A DNA stretch of 37,826 nt. Origin: DATBGO01 sp050011895. GTDB taxonomy: Bacteria; Actinomycetota; Actinomycetes; Streptosporangiales; Streptosporangiaceae. The stretch lies in assembly GCA_050011895.1 (NCBI GenBank), contig JBEKIF010000042.1, positions 1-37,826 of the forward strand, given 5' to 3'. Numbering within the stretch: position 1 is the first letter of the stretch; each line of letters starts with the position of its first letter. The notes beneath the pieces were generated by a model, which did not search any database, had not been told where the DNA came from, and saw only the letters and a program-made list of their open reading frames with translations. Positions 30,396 through 37,826 of the stretch are shown here, one piece after another. The position numbers and the translations under genes were made by a program.

Positions 30396-32699
30396 ATGAC
30401 GCTCGGCCTCACCGAGGAGCATCATCACCTGGCGGAAACCATCCGCAACTGGGCGCAGCGTAACTGCCCGCCTGAGGCTGTCAGGGCGGCCGCCGACGGC
30501 CCGGACAGCGGGTCGGCCCGGTACCTGGAGTCGTTCGCGCCCAGCCTCGCCGAGCAGGGCGTGCTCGGCCTGCACCTGCCCGATGAGGACGGCGGCCAGG
30601 GCTACGGCCTTCCTGAGCTCGCCGTCGGCCTGGAAGAACTCGGCCGTGCGCTGGTGCCTGGTGCCTTCCTGCCGACCGTGTTCGCGAGCGCGGTCCTGGC
30701 CGCCTCGGGCGTGACAGGCAAGCTGGTAGTCGGCCTGGCCGACGGGTCGAGGACCGGCGCGGTGTGCCTGGCCAGCGGAGTAACGGGCGGTGCCGGCGGC
30801 GACGGCGGACTGATCATCGACGGCGCGGCGGCCCCCGTGCTCGGCGCCAGCCTGGCCGATCTGGTCATCCTGCCGGTTCACGCCGGCCACGGCGAGATCT
30901 GGGCCGCCGTTGATGCGGGCAGCCTGGAGATCACCGCGCTGGACAGCCTCGACCTCACCCGCCCGGTCGGCAGGGTCCGTGCGGCAGGCGTTACCGTACC
31001 GGCCGACCGGCTGCTGACCGGGCTCGACCGGAGCGCGGTGACCAGCCTGGCGGCGATCCTGTTCGGCGCGGAGGCAAGCGGCATCGCCGGCTGGGCCGTG
31101 CACCATGCCGCCGAATACGCCAAGATCCGCCAGCAGTTCGGCCGCCCGATCGGGCAGTTCCAGGCCGTCAAGCACCGGTGCGCCTGGATGCTGACCGCGG
31201 CCGAGCTGGCCTCCGCCGCGGTCTGGGACGCGGCGCGCACCGAGCAGGATGCCGCGCCCAGCGCGGCGGGTGCGGCGGCCGCGCTGGGGGCGGCCGCGCC
31301 TCGGGCGGCGGCGGCGCGTGACCAGCCGGCACCCGGGCGGCAGCGTGAGTTCGCTGCCAGCGTCGCCGCCGTGCTGGCCGTTGATGCCGCAGTCTCCTGC
31401 GTGAATGATTGCATCCAAGTCCTCGGCGGTATCGGCTACACCTGGGACCATGAGGCCCAGCTCTACTACCGGCGCGCGCTGTCGTTGCGCGCCCTGCTCG
31501 GCTCGTCCGTCAGCTGGGCAGAGCGGGTGGCCGGCCTGGCCCTGGCCGGTGTCCGCAGGCCCGTGCAGGTGGAGCTGCCTGGCGGCGACGCGCCGCTGCG
31601 GGCGCGGCTGGCCGGCGAGCTGGCCGGGATCGCCGCGCTGGCTGGCCGGGAACGGGCGCAGCGCCTGGTGGATGGCGGCTGGGTCACTCCGCACCTGCCG
31701 CGGCCCTGGGGGCGCGGCGCCGACGCGCTCGAGCAGGTCATCATCGATCAGGAGATGCACGCGGCCGGGGTCAAGGCGCCCAGTCTCCTGATCGGCGCCT
31801 GGGTGGTCCCGGCGCTGATCCAGTACGGCACGCCGCAGCAGCAGGACCGGTTCCTGCCGCCCACGCTGCGCGGCGAGATCATCTGGTGCCAGCTGTTCAG
31901 CGAGCCAGGAGCCGGCTCTGACCTCGCCGGGCTGACCACTCGGGCGGTCCGTGCCGACGGTGGCTGGCGGCTGACCGGACAGAAGATCTGGACCTCGCTG
32001 GCCAAGCAGGCGGCCTGGGCGATCTGCATCGCGCGCACCGACCCGGCGGCGCTCAGGCACGACGGGATCACGTACTTCCTCGTCGACATGTCCGATCCGG
32101 GAGTTGACGTGCGCCCGCTGCGGGAGATTACCGGTGAGTCCTTCTTCAACCAGGTCTTCCTTGACGACGTGTTCGTCCCCGACGACCGTGTGGTCGGGGA
32201 GGTCAACGGCGGCTGGCGGGTAGCCAGGACGACGCTGGCAAACGAGCGGGTATCGCTGTCCCGGTCGTGGGCGTTCGGTTCCGGCGTGGCTGAGCTACTG
32301 GAACAGGTGCAGGCCGGGAGCCAGGCGCCTGCTGGGCAGATCGGCAGGCTGGTTGCCGAGGGCCATGCGATCGATCTGCTCGGCACCCAGGTGACCATGA
32401 AGCGGCTATCAGGGACGGAGCCGGGCGCCACCGGCAGCGTTCGCAAGCTGCTCGGCATGCGTCACGCTCAGCAGGCCGCCGAACTCTGCTGGGCGATGTC
32501 AGGGGCAGACGGTGCACTCGGCGCGGGGCCGGAGGCAGCCTTCCGCCAGCCCGATGGGCCGAACGGCCCGCACTGGGCCCGCCAGGTGCTCACCACCAGG
32601 GCATTGACGATCGGCGGTGGTACCACGGACATTCAGCTCAACATCATCAGCGAGCGCATCCTCGGCCTGCCACGCGACCCGGACCCGCCTGCTGCCTGA
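30396..32699 (+). CDS. Fused two-domain acyl-CoA dehydrogenase (FadE34-like)
   Basis: A 767-residue protein made of two acyl-CoA dehydrogenase domains in tandem. The first (about 1-390) has HHLAETIRNWAQR, EDGGQGYGLPELAVGLEELGRALVP and CIQVLGGIGYTWDHEAQLYYRRA; the second (about 400-767) has CQLFSEPGAGSDLAGLTTRA, GQKIWTSLAKQAAWAICIARTD and GGGTTDIQLNIISERILGLP. Such fusions resemble mycobacterial FadE34, which acts on cholesterol side-chain thioesters as a single-chain version of the heteromeric FadE28/FadE29 type. Substrate here is unknown. The ATG at 30396 has GAGGTG upstream; the open frame runs 92 codons further but lacks family sequence. An Ala-rich insertion lies near residues 285-310. 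Confidence 0.88.
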   Translation: MTLGLTEEHHHLAETIRNWAQRNCPPEAVRAAADGPDSGSARYLESFAPSLAEQGVLGLHLPDEDGGQGYGLPELAVGLEELGRALVPGAFLPTVFASAVLAASGVTGKLVVGLADGSRTGAVCLASGVTGGAGGDGGLIIDGAAAPVLGASLADLVILPVHAGHGEIWAAVDAGSLEITALDSLDLTRPVGRVRAAGVTVPADRLLTGLDRSAVTSLAAILFGAEASGIAGWAVHHAAEYAKIRQQFGRPIGQFQAVKHRCAWMLTAAELASAAVWDAARTEQDAAPSAAGAAAALGAAAPRAAAARDQPAPGRQREFAASVAAVLAVDAAVSCVNDCIQVLGGIGYTWDHEAQLYYRRALSLRALLGSSVSWAERVAGLALAGVRRPVQVELPGGDAPLRARLAGELAGIAALAGRERAQRLVDGGWVTPHLPRPWGRGADALEQVIIDQEMHAAGVKAPSLLIGAWVVPALIQYGTPQQQDRFLPPTLRGEIIWCQLFSEPGAGSDLAGLTTRAVRADGGWRLTGQKIWTSLAKQAAWAICIARTDPAALRHDGITYFLVDMSDPGVDVRPLREITGESFFNQVFLDDVFVPDDRVVGEVNGGWRVARTTLANERVSLSRSWAFGSGVAELLEQVQAGSQAPAGQIGRLVAEGHAIDLLGTQVTMKRLSGTEPGATGSVRKLLGMRHAQQAAELCWAMSGADGALGAGPEAAFRQPDGPNGPHWARQVLTTRALTIGGGTTDIQLNIISERILGLPRDPDPPAA

Positions 32700-32937
32700 T
32701 CACCGCTGGCCGGGCCGCGCAGCCACCCGGCCGCGGCCGGGCATGTCGCGGATCAAGCCGACCCCGCCCGGCTAAGCCACGGCCCCGCCGAAGGGCCAGG
32801 CATGCCAGGCCAGGCACCGGGCCCGGCCGGCCCGCGGATGGCGCGGCCGACTTGGTAGCCGAGCCGCCGGCCGCGCCAACCGCGCGTAGGCCAGCCGCCG
32901 CGCTAGCCTACAGAAAGCAGCGTCCCGGGGGGATCTG

Positions 32938-34671
32938 ATGACCGACAGCGGCCATGACGCGCCGGGCGGGCAGCGTGGCCCTGACGAGCCACTGAATACG
33001 CCGCCCCGGCGGATTGAGCCGACCCCGGACTCCGTGCCTGGCCATCTTCCCGGCCCCCGGCCAGGGCTGTACCCGACCGGGCCCGGGCCAGCTTGGCCCG
33101 GGTCGCCGGGTCAGGCCGCCCGCGAACCCGGGCAGTCCTCCTCCGGCCCGGCCCGGCCGACGCCATCAGGCGTCATCGACCCAGCGGCGCCCCCGCTGCT
33201 GGCAGGCGCAGCCCCGCAGGCGCCGGCGGGCCCGGGCGGTGCCCAGGGACCGGCCGGGGGAAAGGCCAGGCATACCGGGGCGCGGCGCAGGACCGGCCCG
33301 GCCCCGGCGCAGCAGCAACTGATGGCCCGGATCTCAGCGAGCCGGAAGGCCCGGCTGCACCGCGCCCTGCTCGTCGCCTGCGGCGCGTTGTCCGCGCTGG
33401 TGCTGCTGGCCGCCGGCAGCGCCTGGGCGGTGACCAGCTGGATCAACGGCAACATCGGGAGGGTGAACGCGGGCACCGCGGGAACGCCAGGCAGCGGGCC
33501 GCTGAACATCGTGGTCGCCGGCATCGACGTCAGGTCTGGCCTGACCCCGCAGCAGCAACTCATCCTGCACGTGGGCCATGATGTCAGCAGTAACTCAGAC
33601 ACCCTCATGGTCGTGCATGTGTCGGCTGACCATCGCCACGTGCAAGTCGTCAGCATCCCGCGCGACTCCTGGGTCAACATCCCTGGCCACGGGATGAACA
33701 AGATCAACGCGGCATTCGGCCTGGGCGGGCCGGCCCTAATGGTGAAAACGGTGGCGCAGGACACCGGGCTCACCATCAACGACTACATCGAGGTCAACTT
33801 CCTCGGCTTCGTTAAGGTCATTGACGCGCTTGGCGGCGTGAATATCTGCCTTCCCTACGCGGTGGACGATTCCTACAGCGGGCTGCGAATGTCAGCGGGC
33901 ATGCATCATGTGGACGGCATCACCGCTCTTGAGTTCGCCCGTGACCGGCACTCGTTCGCCACTTCCGACCTGGCCCGGATCGAAGATCAGCAGCAGCTGC
34001 TCTCCACGATGTTCCGAGAGGCCATCGGCTCAGGCACGCTGGCCAACCCCGTCAAGTTCACAAGTTTCCTATCCGCGGCGACCTCAGCGGTCACGGTCGA
34101 CCAGAACCTGAACGTCGCCAAGCTCGCCGATGAGCTGCGCGGGATCTCGATGAACGAGGTCACCTTCGCGACCGTGCCGATCGGCAACTATAACTACACC
34201 ACGCCGACCGGCCAGTCCGCGCTGCAGTGGAACGCGACGGCGGCAGGCGCCCTCTTCGCTCAATTGAAGAACGATCAGGCCCCGGTCAAGACGGCACCGG
34301 CCCGGCGCGGGCTGAGCCGGAGTCAGGTGTCGCTCGACATCTGGAACGGGACCATGATCGGCGGGCTCTCGGCGGGCACCGGGACGCAGCTAGCGGGGCT
34401 CGGCTTCCGCGTGCACGGTTCGGGCCTCACCTGGTCCAGCCAGGACATCACGCAGACCCTCATCGAGTACCCAGCAGGCAAGGAGGCAGCCGCCCGGCTA
34501 GTGCAGCGGGTAATGTCCGGTGCGACGCTGCGCCAGGTGCGGAATCTTAAGCGGATAAGGATCCTGCTCGGCTCGGCCGGCTATCAGGTCAACGCGGGTA
34601 CGCCCGCCACGGCCAGCCCTACTGGCGGGGGCGCCCCGCAGCGGACCGCCGCGCAGGCTGCCTGCAAGTAG
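32938..34671 (+). CDS. LytR-CpsA-Psr (LCP) family cell-wall ligase
   Basis: A 577-residue membrane enzyme. LCP proteins transfer lipid-linked glycopolymers to peptidoglycan on the outer face. Residues 1-125 are a Pro/Gly-rich cytosolic tail, 141-167 one transmembrane helix (LHRALLVACGALSALVLLAAG), and about 188-345 the LCP domain with NSDTLMVVHVS, the catalytic-site VVSIPRDSWVNIPG (Arg242, Asp243), KINAAFGLGG, and DGITALEFARDRHSFATSDLARIEDQQQLL. A LytR_C domain (about 450-540) and a short Gly/Thr-rich tail follow. The ATG at 32938 follows GGGGGGAT. It stands alone on the plus strand with a small coil-rich gene convergent downstream. Confidence 0.93.
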   Translation: MTDSGHDAPGGQRGPDEPLNTPPRRIEPTPDSVPGHLPGPRPGLYPTGPGPAWPGSPGQAAREPGQSSSGPARPTPSGVIDPAAPPLLAGAAPQAPAGPGGAQGPAGGKARHTGARRRTGPAPAQQQLMARISASRKARLHRALLVACGALSALVLLAAGSAWAVTSWINGNIGRVNAGTAGTPGSGPLNIVVAGIDVRSGLTPQQQLILHVGHDVSSNSDTLMVVHVSADHRHVQVVSIPRDSWVNIPGHGMNKINAAFGLGGPALMVKTVAQDTGLTINDYIEVNFLGFVKVIDALGGVNICLPYAVDDSYSGLRMSAGMHHVDGITALEFARDRHSFATSDLARIEDQQQLLSTMFREAIGSGTLANPVKFTSFLSAATSAVTVDQNLNVAKLADELRGISMNEVTFATVPIGNYNYTTPTGQSALQWNATAAGALFAQLKNDQAPVKTAPARRGLSRSQVSLDIWNGTMIGGLSAGTGTQLAGLGFRVHGSGLTWSSQDITQTLIEYPAGKEAAARLVQRVMSGATLRQVRNLKRIRILLGSAGYQVNAGTPATASPTGGGAPQRTAAQAACK

Positions 34672-34713
34672 CCAGCACCGCGGGCGCGGCTTCCGGCGAG
34701 GCGATCGGCGACC

Positions 34714-35097
34714 TCAGACCTGCGTCGTGCTTGCCTCGGGCGGGAAGCCGGTCGACCCTGAATCCGCGGCCGGGAAGTCGGTCGAGCCTGCCTGCTGGGG
34801 CTGGCCATCAGCCGGTGCGCCCGCGTGGTGATCAGTCGATTCGGGCCGCAGGCTGATGCCGTTCTCTGCCTCATGGGCCGAGATGTCGGCAATCAGCTTG
34901 TCGACCTGTGCCGGGTTGTCGGCGGCGGCTCGACCGGTGCGCTCAGCGTAGACGAGTGCACCGAGATTCCTGAGCATCGCATCAGCGCGCCGCTTGGCCT
35001 GAGCCTGATCGAATTTGACCTTGCCGTCGCGGGCTGTCTCCTGCGTCTTCTGGGCGATCTGGGTGGCCTGCGCCTTCATCTTGTCCATCAAACCCAC
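34714..35097 (-). CDS. Small helical protein with charged coil
   Basis: A 127-residue protein. The GTG at 35097 is chosen because AAGGAGG lies eight bases upstream; the frame extends further but this start gives the natural N-terminus VGLMDKMKAQATQIAQKTQETARDGKVKFDQAQ. Residues 1-50 form a charged amphipathic helix, followed by RRADAMLRNLGALVYAERTG and QVDKLIADISAHEAEN; the last 50 residues are Gly/Ser/Pro-rich and probably disordered. Similar short proteins are widespread and unassigned in actinomycetes. No membrane segment or enzyme motif is seen. Confidence 0.8.
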   Translation of the reverse strand: MGLMDKMKAQATQIAQKTQETARDGKVKFDQAQAKRRADAMLRNLGALVYAERTGRAAADNPAQVDKLIADISAHEAENGISLRPESTDHHAGAPADGQPQQAGSTDFPAADSGSTGFPPEASTTQV

Positions 35098-35259
35098 GGT
35101 GAGCCTCCTTAGGGTTCGTGGCGGCGCTCCCGGCCGACTGCGCCCGCCGTTAGCATCTCTGGCCAGCATAGATGCGCCGCGCCCGGCCGACAGGCGGCGC
35201 CCCCGGGGGCGCCGGCTAACTGGTTGAGCCGGAGCGCCCCGGTGTGACACGCTGGCAGC

Positions 35260-35304
35260 ATGATTCCGCGCTACCGTCTCGCGAGCTGGCGGATGCCGCA
35301 ATAG
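35260..35304 (+). CDS. Candidate trpS leader peptide, 14 residues
   Basis: A short frame, MIPRYRLASWRMPQ, ends at TAG 35302-35304, about 30 bases before a terminator hairpin and 95 bases before trpS. It contains one Trp codon (35287-35289). No strong ribosome-binding site precedes the ATG, so it could be read from a leaderless transcript or may not be translated. The Trp codon overlaps a segment that can pair with the following sequence, which is the reason for listing it. Confidence 0.4.
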   Translation: MIPRYRLASWRMPQ

Positions 35305-35335
35305 GCGACATCCGCGGAAACATCATGTCCGTTTG

Positions 35336-35358
35336 AGCCGCCTGCGAGGCGGCTTTTT
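35336..35358 (+). terminator. Intrinsic terminator in the trpS leader (attenuator candidate)
   Basis: Stem AGCCGCC (35336-35342) pairs with GGCGGCT (35348-35354) around loop TGCGA, ending in five consecutive T (35354-35358). It is one of the few hairpins here with a true T-tract, and it is on the coding strand just ahead of trpS, where it would stop transcription before the gene. Confidence 0.7.
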
Positions 35359-35398
35359 CGTGCGCGCGCAGGGGCACCTCACGCAGGAGGAGAGTCCC

Positions 35399-36388
35399 GT
35401 GCCAAGGACTATCACCGGGATCAAGCCCACTGGCCGACCGCACCTCGGCAACTACCTGGGCATGATCCGGCCCGCGCTCGAGCTGGCCCGCACCAGCGAG
35501 GCGCTGTGCTTCATTGCCGACTATCACGCCCTGACCGCCGTTCCGCCGCCAGAGACCATCCGGGCCGGCGTCCTTGATCTGGCCGCCACCTTGATCGCAT
35601 TCGGCCTGGACCCGGAGCAGACTGTCCTGTACCGCCAGTCCGACGTGCCGGAAATCTGCGAGCTGACGTGGATCCTGGGGTGCGTCTGCCCGAAGGGATT
35701 GCTGAACCGTGCGCACGCCTATAAGGCCGCGGTACAGGAGAACGTTGCGGCAGGCCGCGACCGTGACCAGGGCGTCGGCATGGGCCTGTTCAACTACCCG
35801 ATCCTGATGGCAGCCGACATTCTCAGTCACCGCGCCGACCGGGTGCCCGTCGGCAGCGATCAGCGTCAGCACGTCGAGATCGCCAGGGACCTCGCGGAGA
35901 GCTTCAACCGGCGGTACGGCCGGGTGCTGGTGGTGCCCGAGCCGGCCGTGGACGACCGGGTCATGACGATTCCGGGTATCGACGGCCGGAAGATGAGCAA
36001 GAGCTACGGCAACCAGATCGCGCTCTGCGCCACTCCCGATGAGATCCGGCGCCAGGTCTCCAGGATCGTGACCGACTCGCGGTCCCCATCGGAGCCTAAG
36101 GATCCGGATACGATCCTCGCGCTCTACCGGCAGCTGGCCGATGCCGGGCATGCCGACGACCTGGCCCGCAGATACCGCCAGGGAACGGTCGGCTATGCGG
36201 AGGCCAAGGCACTGCTGGCCGAGGCCATCCAGCAGCTGCTGGCGCCCGCCAGTGCCAGGCATGCGGAACTCATGTCCGATCCGGCGAATCTCCAGGAGAC
36301 GCTGGCCCGCGGCGCGGTCCAGGCGAGGGAATCCGCTGCGGCAACGCTGGACGCCGTCCGAGCGGCCACCGGGCTCGGCTGGGACTGA
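35399..36388 (+). CDS. trpS: Tryptophanyl-tRNA synthetase
   Basis: A 329-residue class I synthetase that charges tRNA-Trp. The HIGH-type motif is PTGRPHLGNYLG (residues 10-21), and KMSKS is at 198-202 in GRKMSKSYGN. ADYHALTAV, LNRAHAYKA, GLFNYPILMAADIL and VGSDQRQHVEIARDLAE are TrpRS-specific. The GTG at 35399 is decided by CAGGAGGAG just upstream. An in-frame start at 35333 would lie in the terminator. The first motif has PHLGNY where many housekeeping TrpRS have LTIGNY, so this could be a second, divergent TrpRS; that cannot be settled without the whole genome. A leader with terminator precedes it. Confidence 0.93.
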   Translation: MPRTITGIKPTGRPHLGNYLGMIRPALELARTSEALCFIADYHALTAVPPPETIRAGVLDLAATLIAFGLDPEQTVLYRQSDVPEICELTWILGCVCPKGLLNRAHAYKAAVQENVAAGRDRDQGVGMGLFNYPILMAADILSHRADRVPVGSDQRQHVEIARDLAESFNRRYGRVLVVPEPAVDDRVMTIPGIDGRKMSKSYGNQIALCATPDEIRRQVSRIVTDSRSPSEPKDPDTILALYRQLADAGHADDLARRYRQGTVGYAEAKALLAEAIQQLLAPASARHAELMSDPANLQETLARGAVQARESAAATLDAVRAATGLGWD

Positions 36389-36790
36389 TCCCAGGCAGTC
36401 CTCTCACGAAACCCTGCAGATCAGTGGGCTGGAGGATACGCGAGTATTACGAGACGTATTCCCGTTACGCACGGTACGTGATTAGGGTCATAACCGGAGT
36501 GAAAAGGGATGCCAGCGGGACAGCCGGGACGTTATATACAGTGATCCCCATCCGGGGCGGCGCACCCCCCGCCAGCAGCGCGCCAGCTCCGTGCCCGCAC
36601 GGTCACCCGGGCTGCCGCTTACCCAGCGGCACTCACCGGTACCCCCCGGTACCCGGGACGGCATGACCCGGCGCCCCGCCGGATCCGCGCCGCCGCCGCA
36701 GCGGGCAGCACCCCGCCCAATCTCATCCGCCCTCCGGCCGGCGCCCCCGGCGCGCGGCCGGGCGATGGGGAACACGCAGAAGGGACAACC
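36389..36790. other. 402-base gap with an AT-richer island
   Basis: Positions about 36440-36545 are clearly less GC-rich than the surroundings (GTATTACGAGACGTATTCC, TGATTAGGGTCATAACC, GTTATATACAG). TTACGC (36465) and CATAAC (36489) with an 18-base spacer are a weak promoter candidate for the coil gene. The rest is GC-rich with no supportable gene; I looked for a c-di-AMP riboswitch and did not find one. Confidence 0.45.
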
Positions 36791-37826
36791 GTGCCCGCAC
36801 CCGCACGGCTGGCCGCCCTGCGCGCCAGCGCCCTCCGCATCACCGCCAGTACCCAGAACGCAACCCACCGAGCCATCTTGTCCGCCGCCCGCGCCCTGCG
36901 CGACCGCACTGCCCCCGCGCGCCGGGCGGTGAGCCAGGCCGCCAGCCGGGCCGAGAGCCAGGCCGTGCAGGCCGTCAGCCAGACCGCGAGCCGGGCCGCC
37001 AGCTGGGCCGAGAGCCAGCCCGTGCAGGCCGTCAGCCAGGCCGTCAGCCAGACCGCGAGCCGGGCCGCCAGCTGGGCCGCCAGCCGGGCCGAGAGCCAGC
37101 CCGTGCAGGCCGTCAGCCAGACCGCGAGCCGGGCCGCCAGCCGGGCCGCCAGCTGGGCCGAGAGCTGGGCCGAGAGCTGGGCCGAGAGCTGGGCCGAGAG
37201 CTGGGCCGAGAGCTGGGCCGAGAGCCGGCCCGTGCAGGCCGTGACCCAGACCGTGAGCCAGGCCGTGAGCCGGGCCGCCAGCCGGGCCGAGATCCAGGCC
37301 GCCAGCGGTGCTGTCGGTTCGGCCGCCTCGGCCGCCGCATCGGCAATCCGGAACTGCGCTGCCAGGGCGAGCGACGCCCTTCCGCCCCGCGCCAGGATCC
37401 CGGCCGCGGCCGTCAGCGTGCTCGCCCTGGCCGCAGCGGTCACCGCCGCGGCGATCGCGATCGGCCCCGCCGCAGCCGCCGGACCGGCCGGCCCGGCGAT
37501 CGCTGTCGCTGCCTTGCGCCCGGCCGCGCCAGCCGCACCCCGCCCGGCCCCGGCCGGCCAGTCAACCGCCGGGGTGGCGGCGGCAGCCGCGCCACGCCAC
37601 CACGGCACCATGGCCCCGGTCGCAGTGCAGGCTGTTCCGGCTCACGACAACGGCACGGCGGGCCGACGTGCTCACCGGCGGCATCATCACTCCTGGCGGG
37701 TGATGCTTGATAACTGGCACGCCATCACCGAAGCCGCCGCCGGGCACCCGCGCGGCGGGCCGCTGGCCCCCGCGCAGCGGCTGCTGCCAGCCCCGCTGGC
37801 CGGCGGGCAGGCCGCCCTGCCGCTGA
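36791..37826 (+). CDS. Repeat-coil protein with transmembrane segment, 3' truncated by window end
   Basis: An open frame of 345 codons from GTG 36791, preceded by AGAAGGGA, runs without a stop to the end of the window. Residues 1-45 are basic and Ala-rich (VPAPARLAALRASALRITAS). Residues about 46-175 are tetrapeptides A-x-S-[Q/R/W] with occasional three-residue PVQ units; AESW occurs in six exact consecutive copies. Residues about 203-240 are a long hydrophobic Ala/Val/Ile/Leu run that could cross the membrane, followed by an Ala/Pro linker, a His-rich RRAHRRHHHSWR and WRVMLDNWHAITEAAAGHP. I do not recognise the family; a cell-wall or surface role is a guess. A 330-residue frame on the other strand covers the same DNA and is judged a shadow. 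Confidence 0.62.
   Translation, partial: MPAPARLAALRASALRITASTQNATHRAILSAARALRDRTAPARRAVSQAASRAESQAVQAVSQTASRAASWAESQPVQAVSQAVSQTASRAASWAASRAESQPVQAVSQTASRAASRAASWAESWAESWAESWAESWAESWAESRPVQAVTQTVSQAVSRAASRAEIQAASGAVGSAASAAASAIRNCAARASDALPPRARIPAAAVSVLALAAAVTAAAIAIGPAAAAGPAGPAIAVAALRPAAPAAPRPAPAGQSTAGVAAAAAPRHHGTMAPVAVQAVPAHDNGTAGRRAHRRHHHSWRVMLDNWHAITEAAAGHPRGGPLAPAQRLLPAPLAGGQAALPL
37154..37225. repeat. Six exact 12-bp tandem repeats (AESW) in the coil gene
   Basis: TGGGCCGAGAGC is repeated six times without change, in frame. Flanking copies of a longer block (GAGAGCCAG[G/C]CCGTGCAGG...) occur near 36950, 37009 and 37089, so the whole coil region has grown by duplication. Confidence 0.92.

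Larger units (their letters stand above)
35098..35398 (+). other. Intergenic and leader region upstream of trpS
   Basis: The left part is the upstream region of the minus-strand helical protein gene. The right part from about 35260 holds a possible 14-codon leader peptide and a terminator hairpin directly before trpS, described separately. Confidence 0.6.

Noticed and set aside
30348..32060. 570-residue minus-strand open frame opposite the fused acyl-CoA dehydrogenase
   Set aside because: Arg/Gly/Gln-rich shadow with no domain; the plus strand is a clear enzyme.
35221..35398. T-box riboswitch ahead of trpS
   Set aside because: No TGG-N-ACCGCG T-box sequence or stem I specifier pattern is visible; the short leader frame and terminator fit ribosome-mediated attenuation better.
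36546..36790. c-di-AMP (ydaO-type) riboswitch, often found before actinobacterial cell-wall genes
   Set aside because: I could not find its conserved core blocks in this stretch.
36619..37611. 330-residue open frame on the minus strand (QLSA repeats)
   Set aside because: It is the complement of the plus-strand repeat region. The plus frame has a start with a ribosome-binding site, continues to the window end, and has a sensible membrane segment and a less repetitive C-terminal part.

Overview
This window reads as chromosomal DNA from a high-GC actinomycete (Actinomycetota, filamentous-type lineage). Support: uniformly GC-rich codon third positions, frequent GTG starts, a BldC regulator of nearly textbook sequence, and the gene order bldC - hypothetical - valine dehydrogenase - DUF3073 - purM - purF with purL/purQ/purS nearby, an arrangement I recall from Streptomyces. 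Many proteins carry Ala/Pro/Gly-rich low-complexity insertions, and several contain in-frame short tandem repeats, so the lineage may be outside Streptomyces proper; I cannot name the genus. No phage, transposon, CRISPR array, tRNA or rRNA was seen.

Layout. 1-915: 3' end of a gluconokinase and a cupin, then terminator hairpins. 1104-4616 (-): a large secreted protease whose catalytic residues look sedolisin-like, divergent from a DUF1697 gene (4897-5433) across an AT-rich promoter with a 23-bp palindrome. 5481-11113 (-): ArfB ribosome rescue factor, zinc-ribbon membrane protein, family A DNA polymerase-like protein, DUF5666-like anchored protein and a low-complexity hypothetical. 11758-17677: bldC, a conserved hypothetical, valine dehydrogenase (vdh), DUF3073, purM and purF. 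17700-23009: a sterol-carrier-like protein in front of purF, a lectin-like exported protein, purL-purQ, a HATPase regulator and purS. 23369-27007 (+): a three-gene 2-oxoacid dehydrogenase complex (E1 alpha, E1 beta, E2), then a Dabb protein. 27450-32699: a FadE5-like acyl-CoA dehydrogenase (-), a membrane protein with a pore-like segment (-) and a fused two-domain acyl-CoA dehydrogenase (+). 32938-36388: an LCP cell-wall ligase, a small coil-rich protein and trpS with a candidate attenuator leader. 36791 to the end: a truncated Ala/Ser coil protein with a TM segment.

Two functional themes stand out. One is de novo purine synthesis: purF, purM, purL, purQ and purS are split into two minus-strand transcription groups, with unrelated genes interleaved. 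The other is branched-chain amino acid and acyl-CoA catabolism: valine dehydrogenase gives branched 2-oxoacids, the E1/E2 complex would oxidise them to acyl-CoAs, and two acyl-CoA dehydrogenases would act next. The substrate assignment of that complex is inference.

The points most worth a second look are the sedolisin-like active site in a subtilisin-fold protease, the candidate attenuator ahead of trpS, the repeat-coil gene running off the right edge, the operator-like palindromes at the protease, bldC, vdh and acyl-CoA dehydrogenase promoters, and the HATPase gene inside the purS-purQ-purL group. All calls come from reading the sequence by eye; no database search was run.
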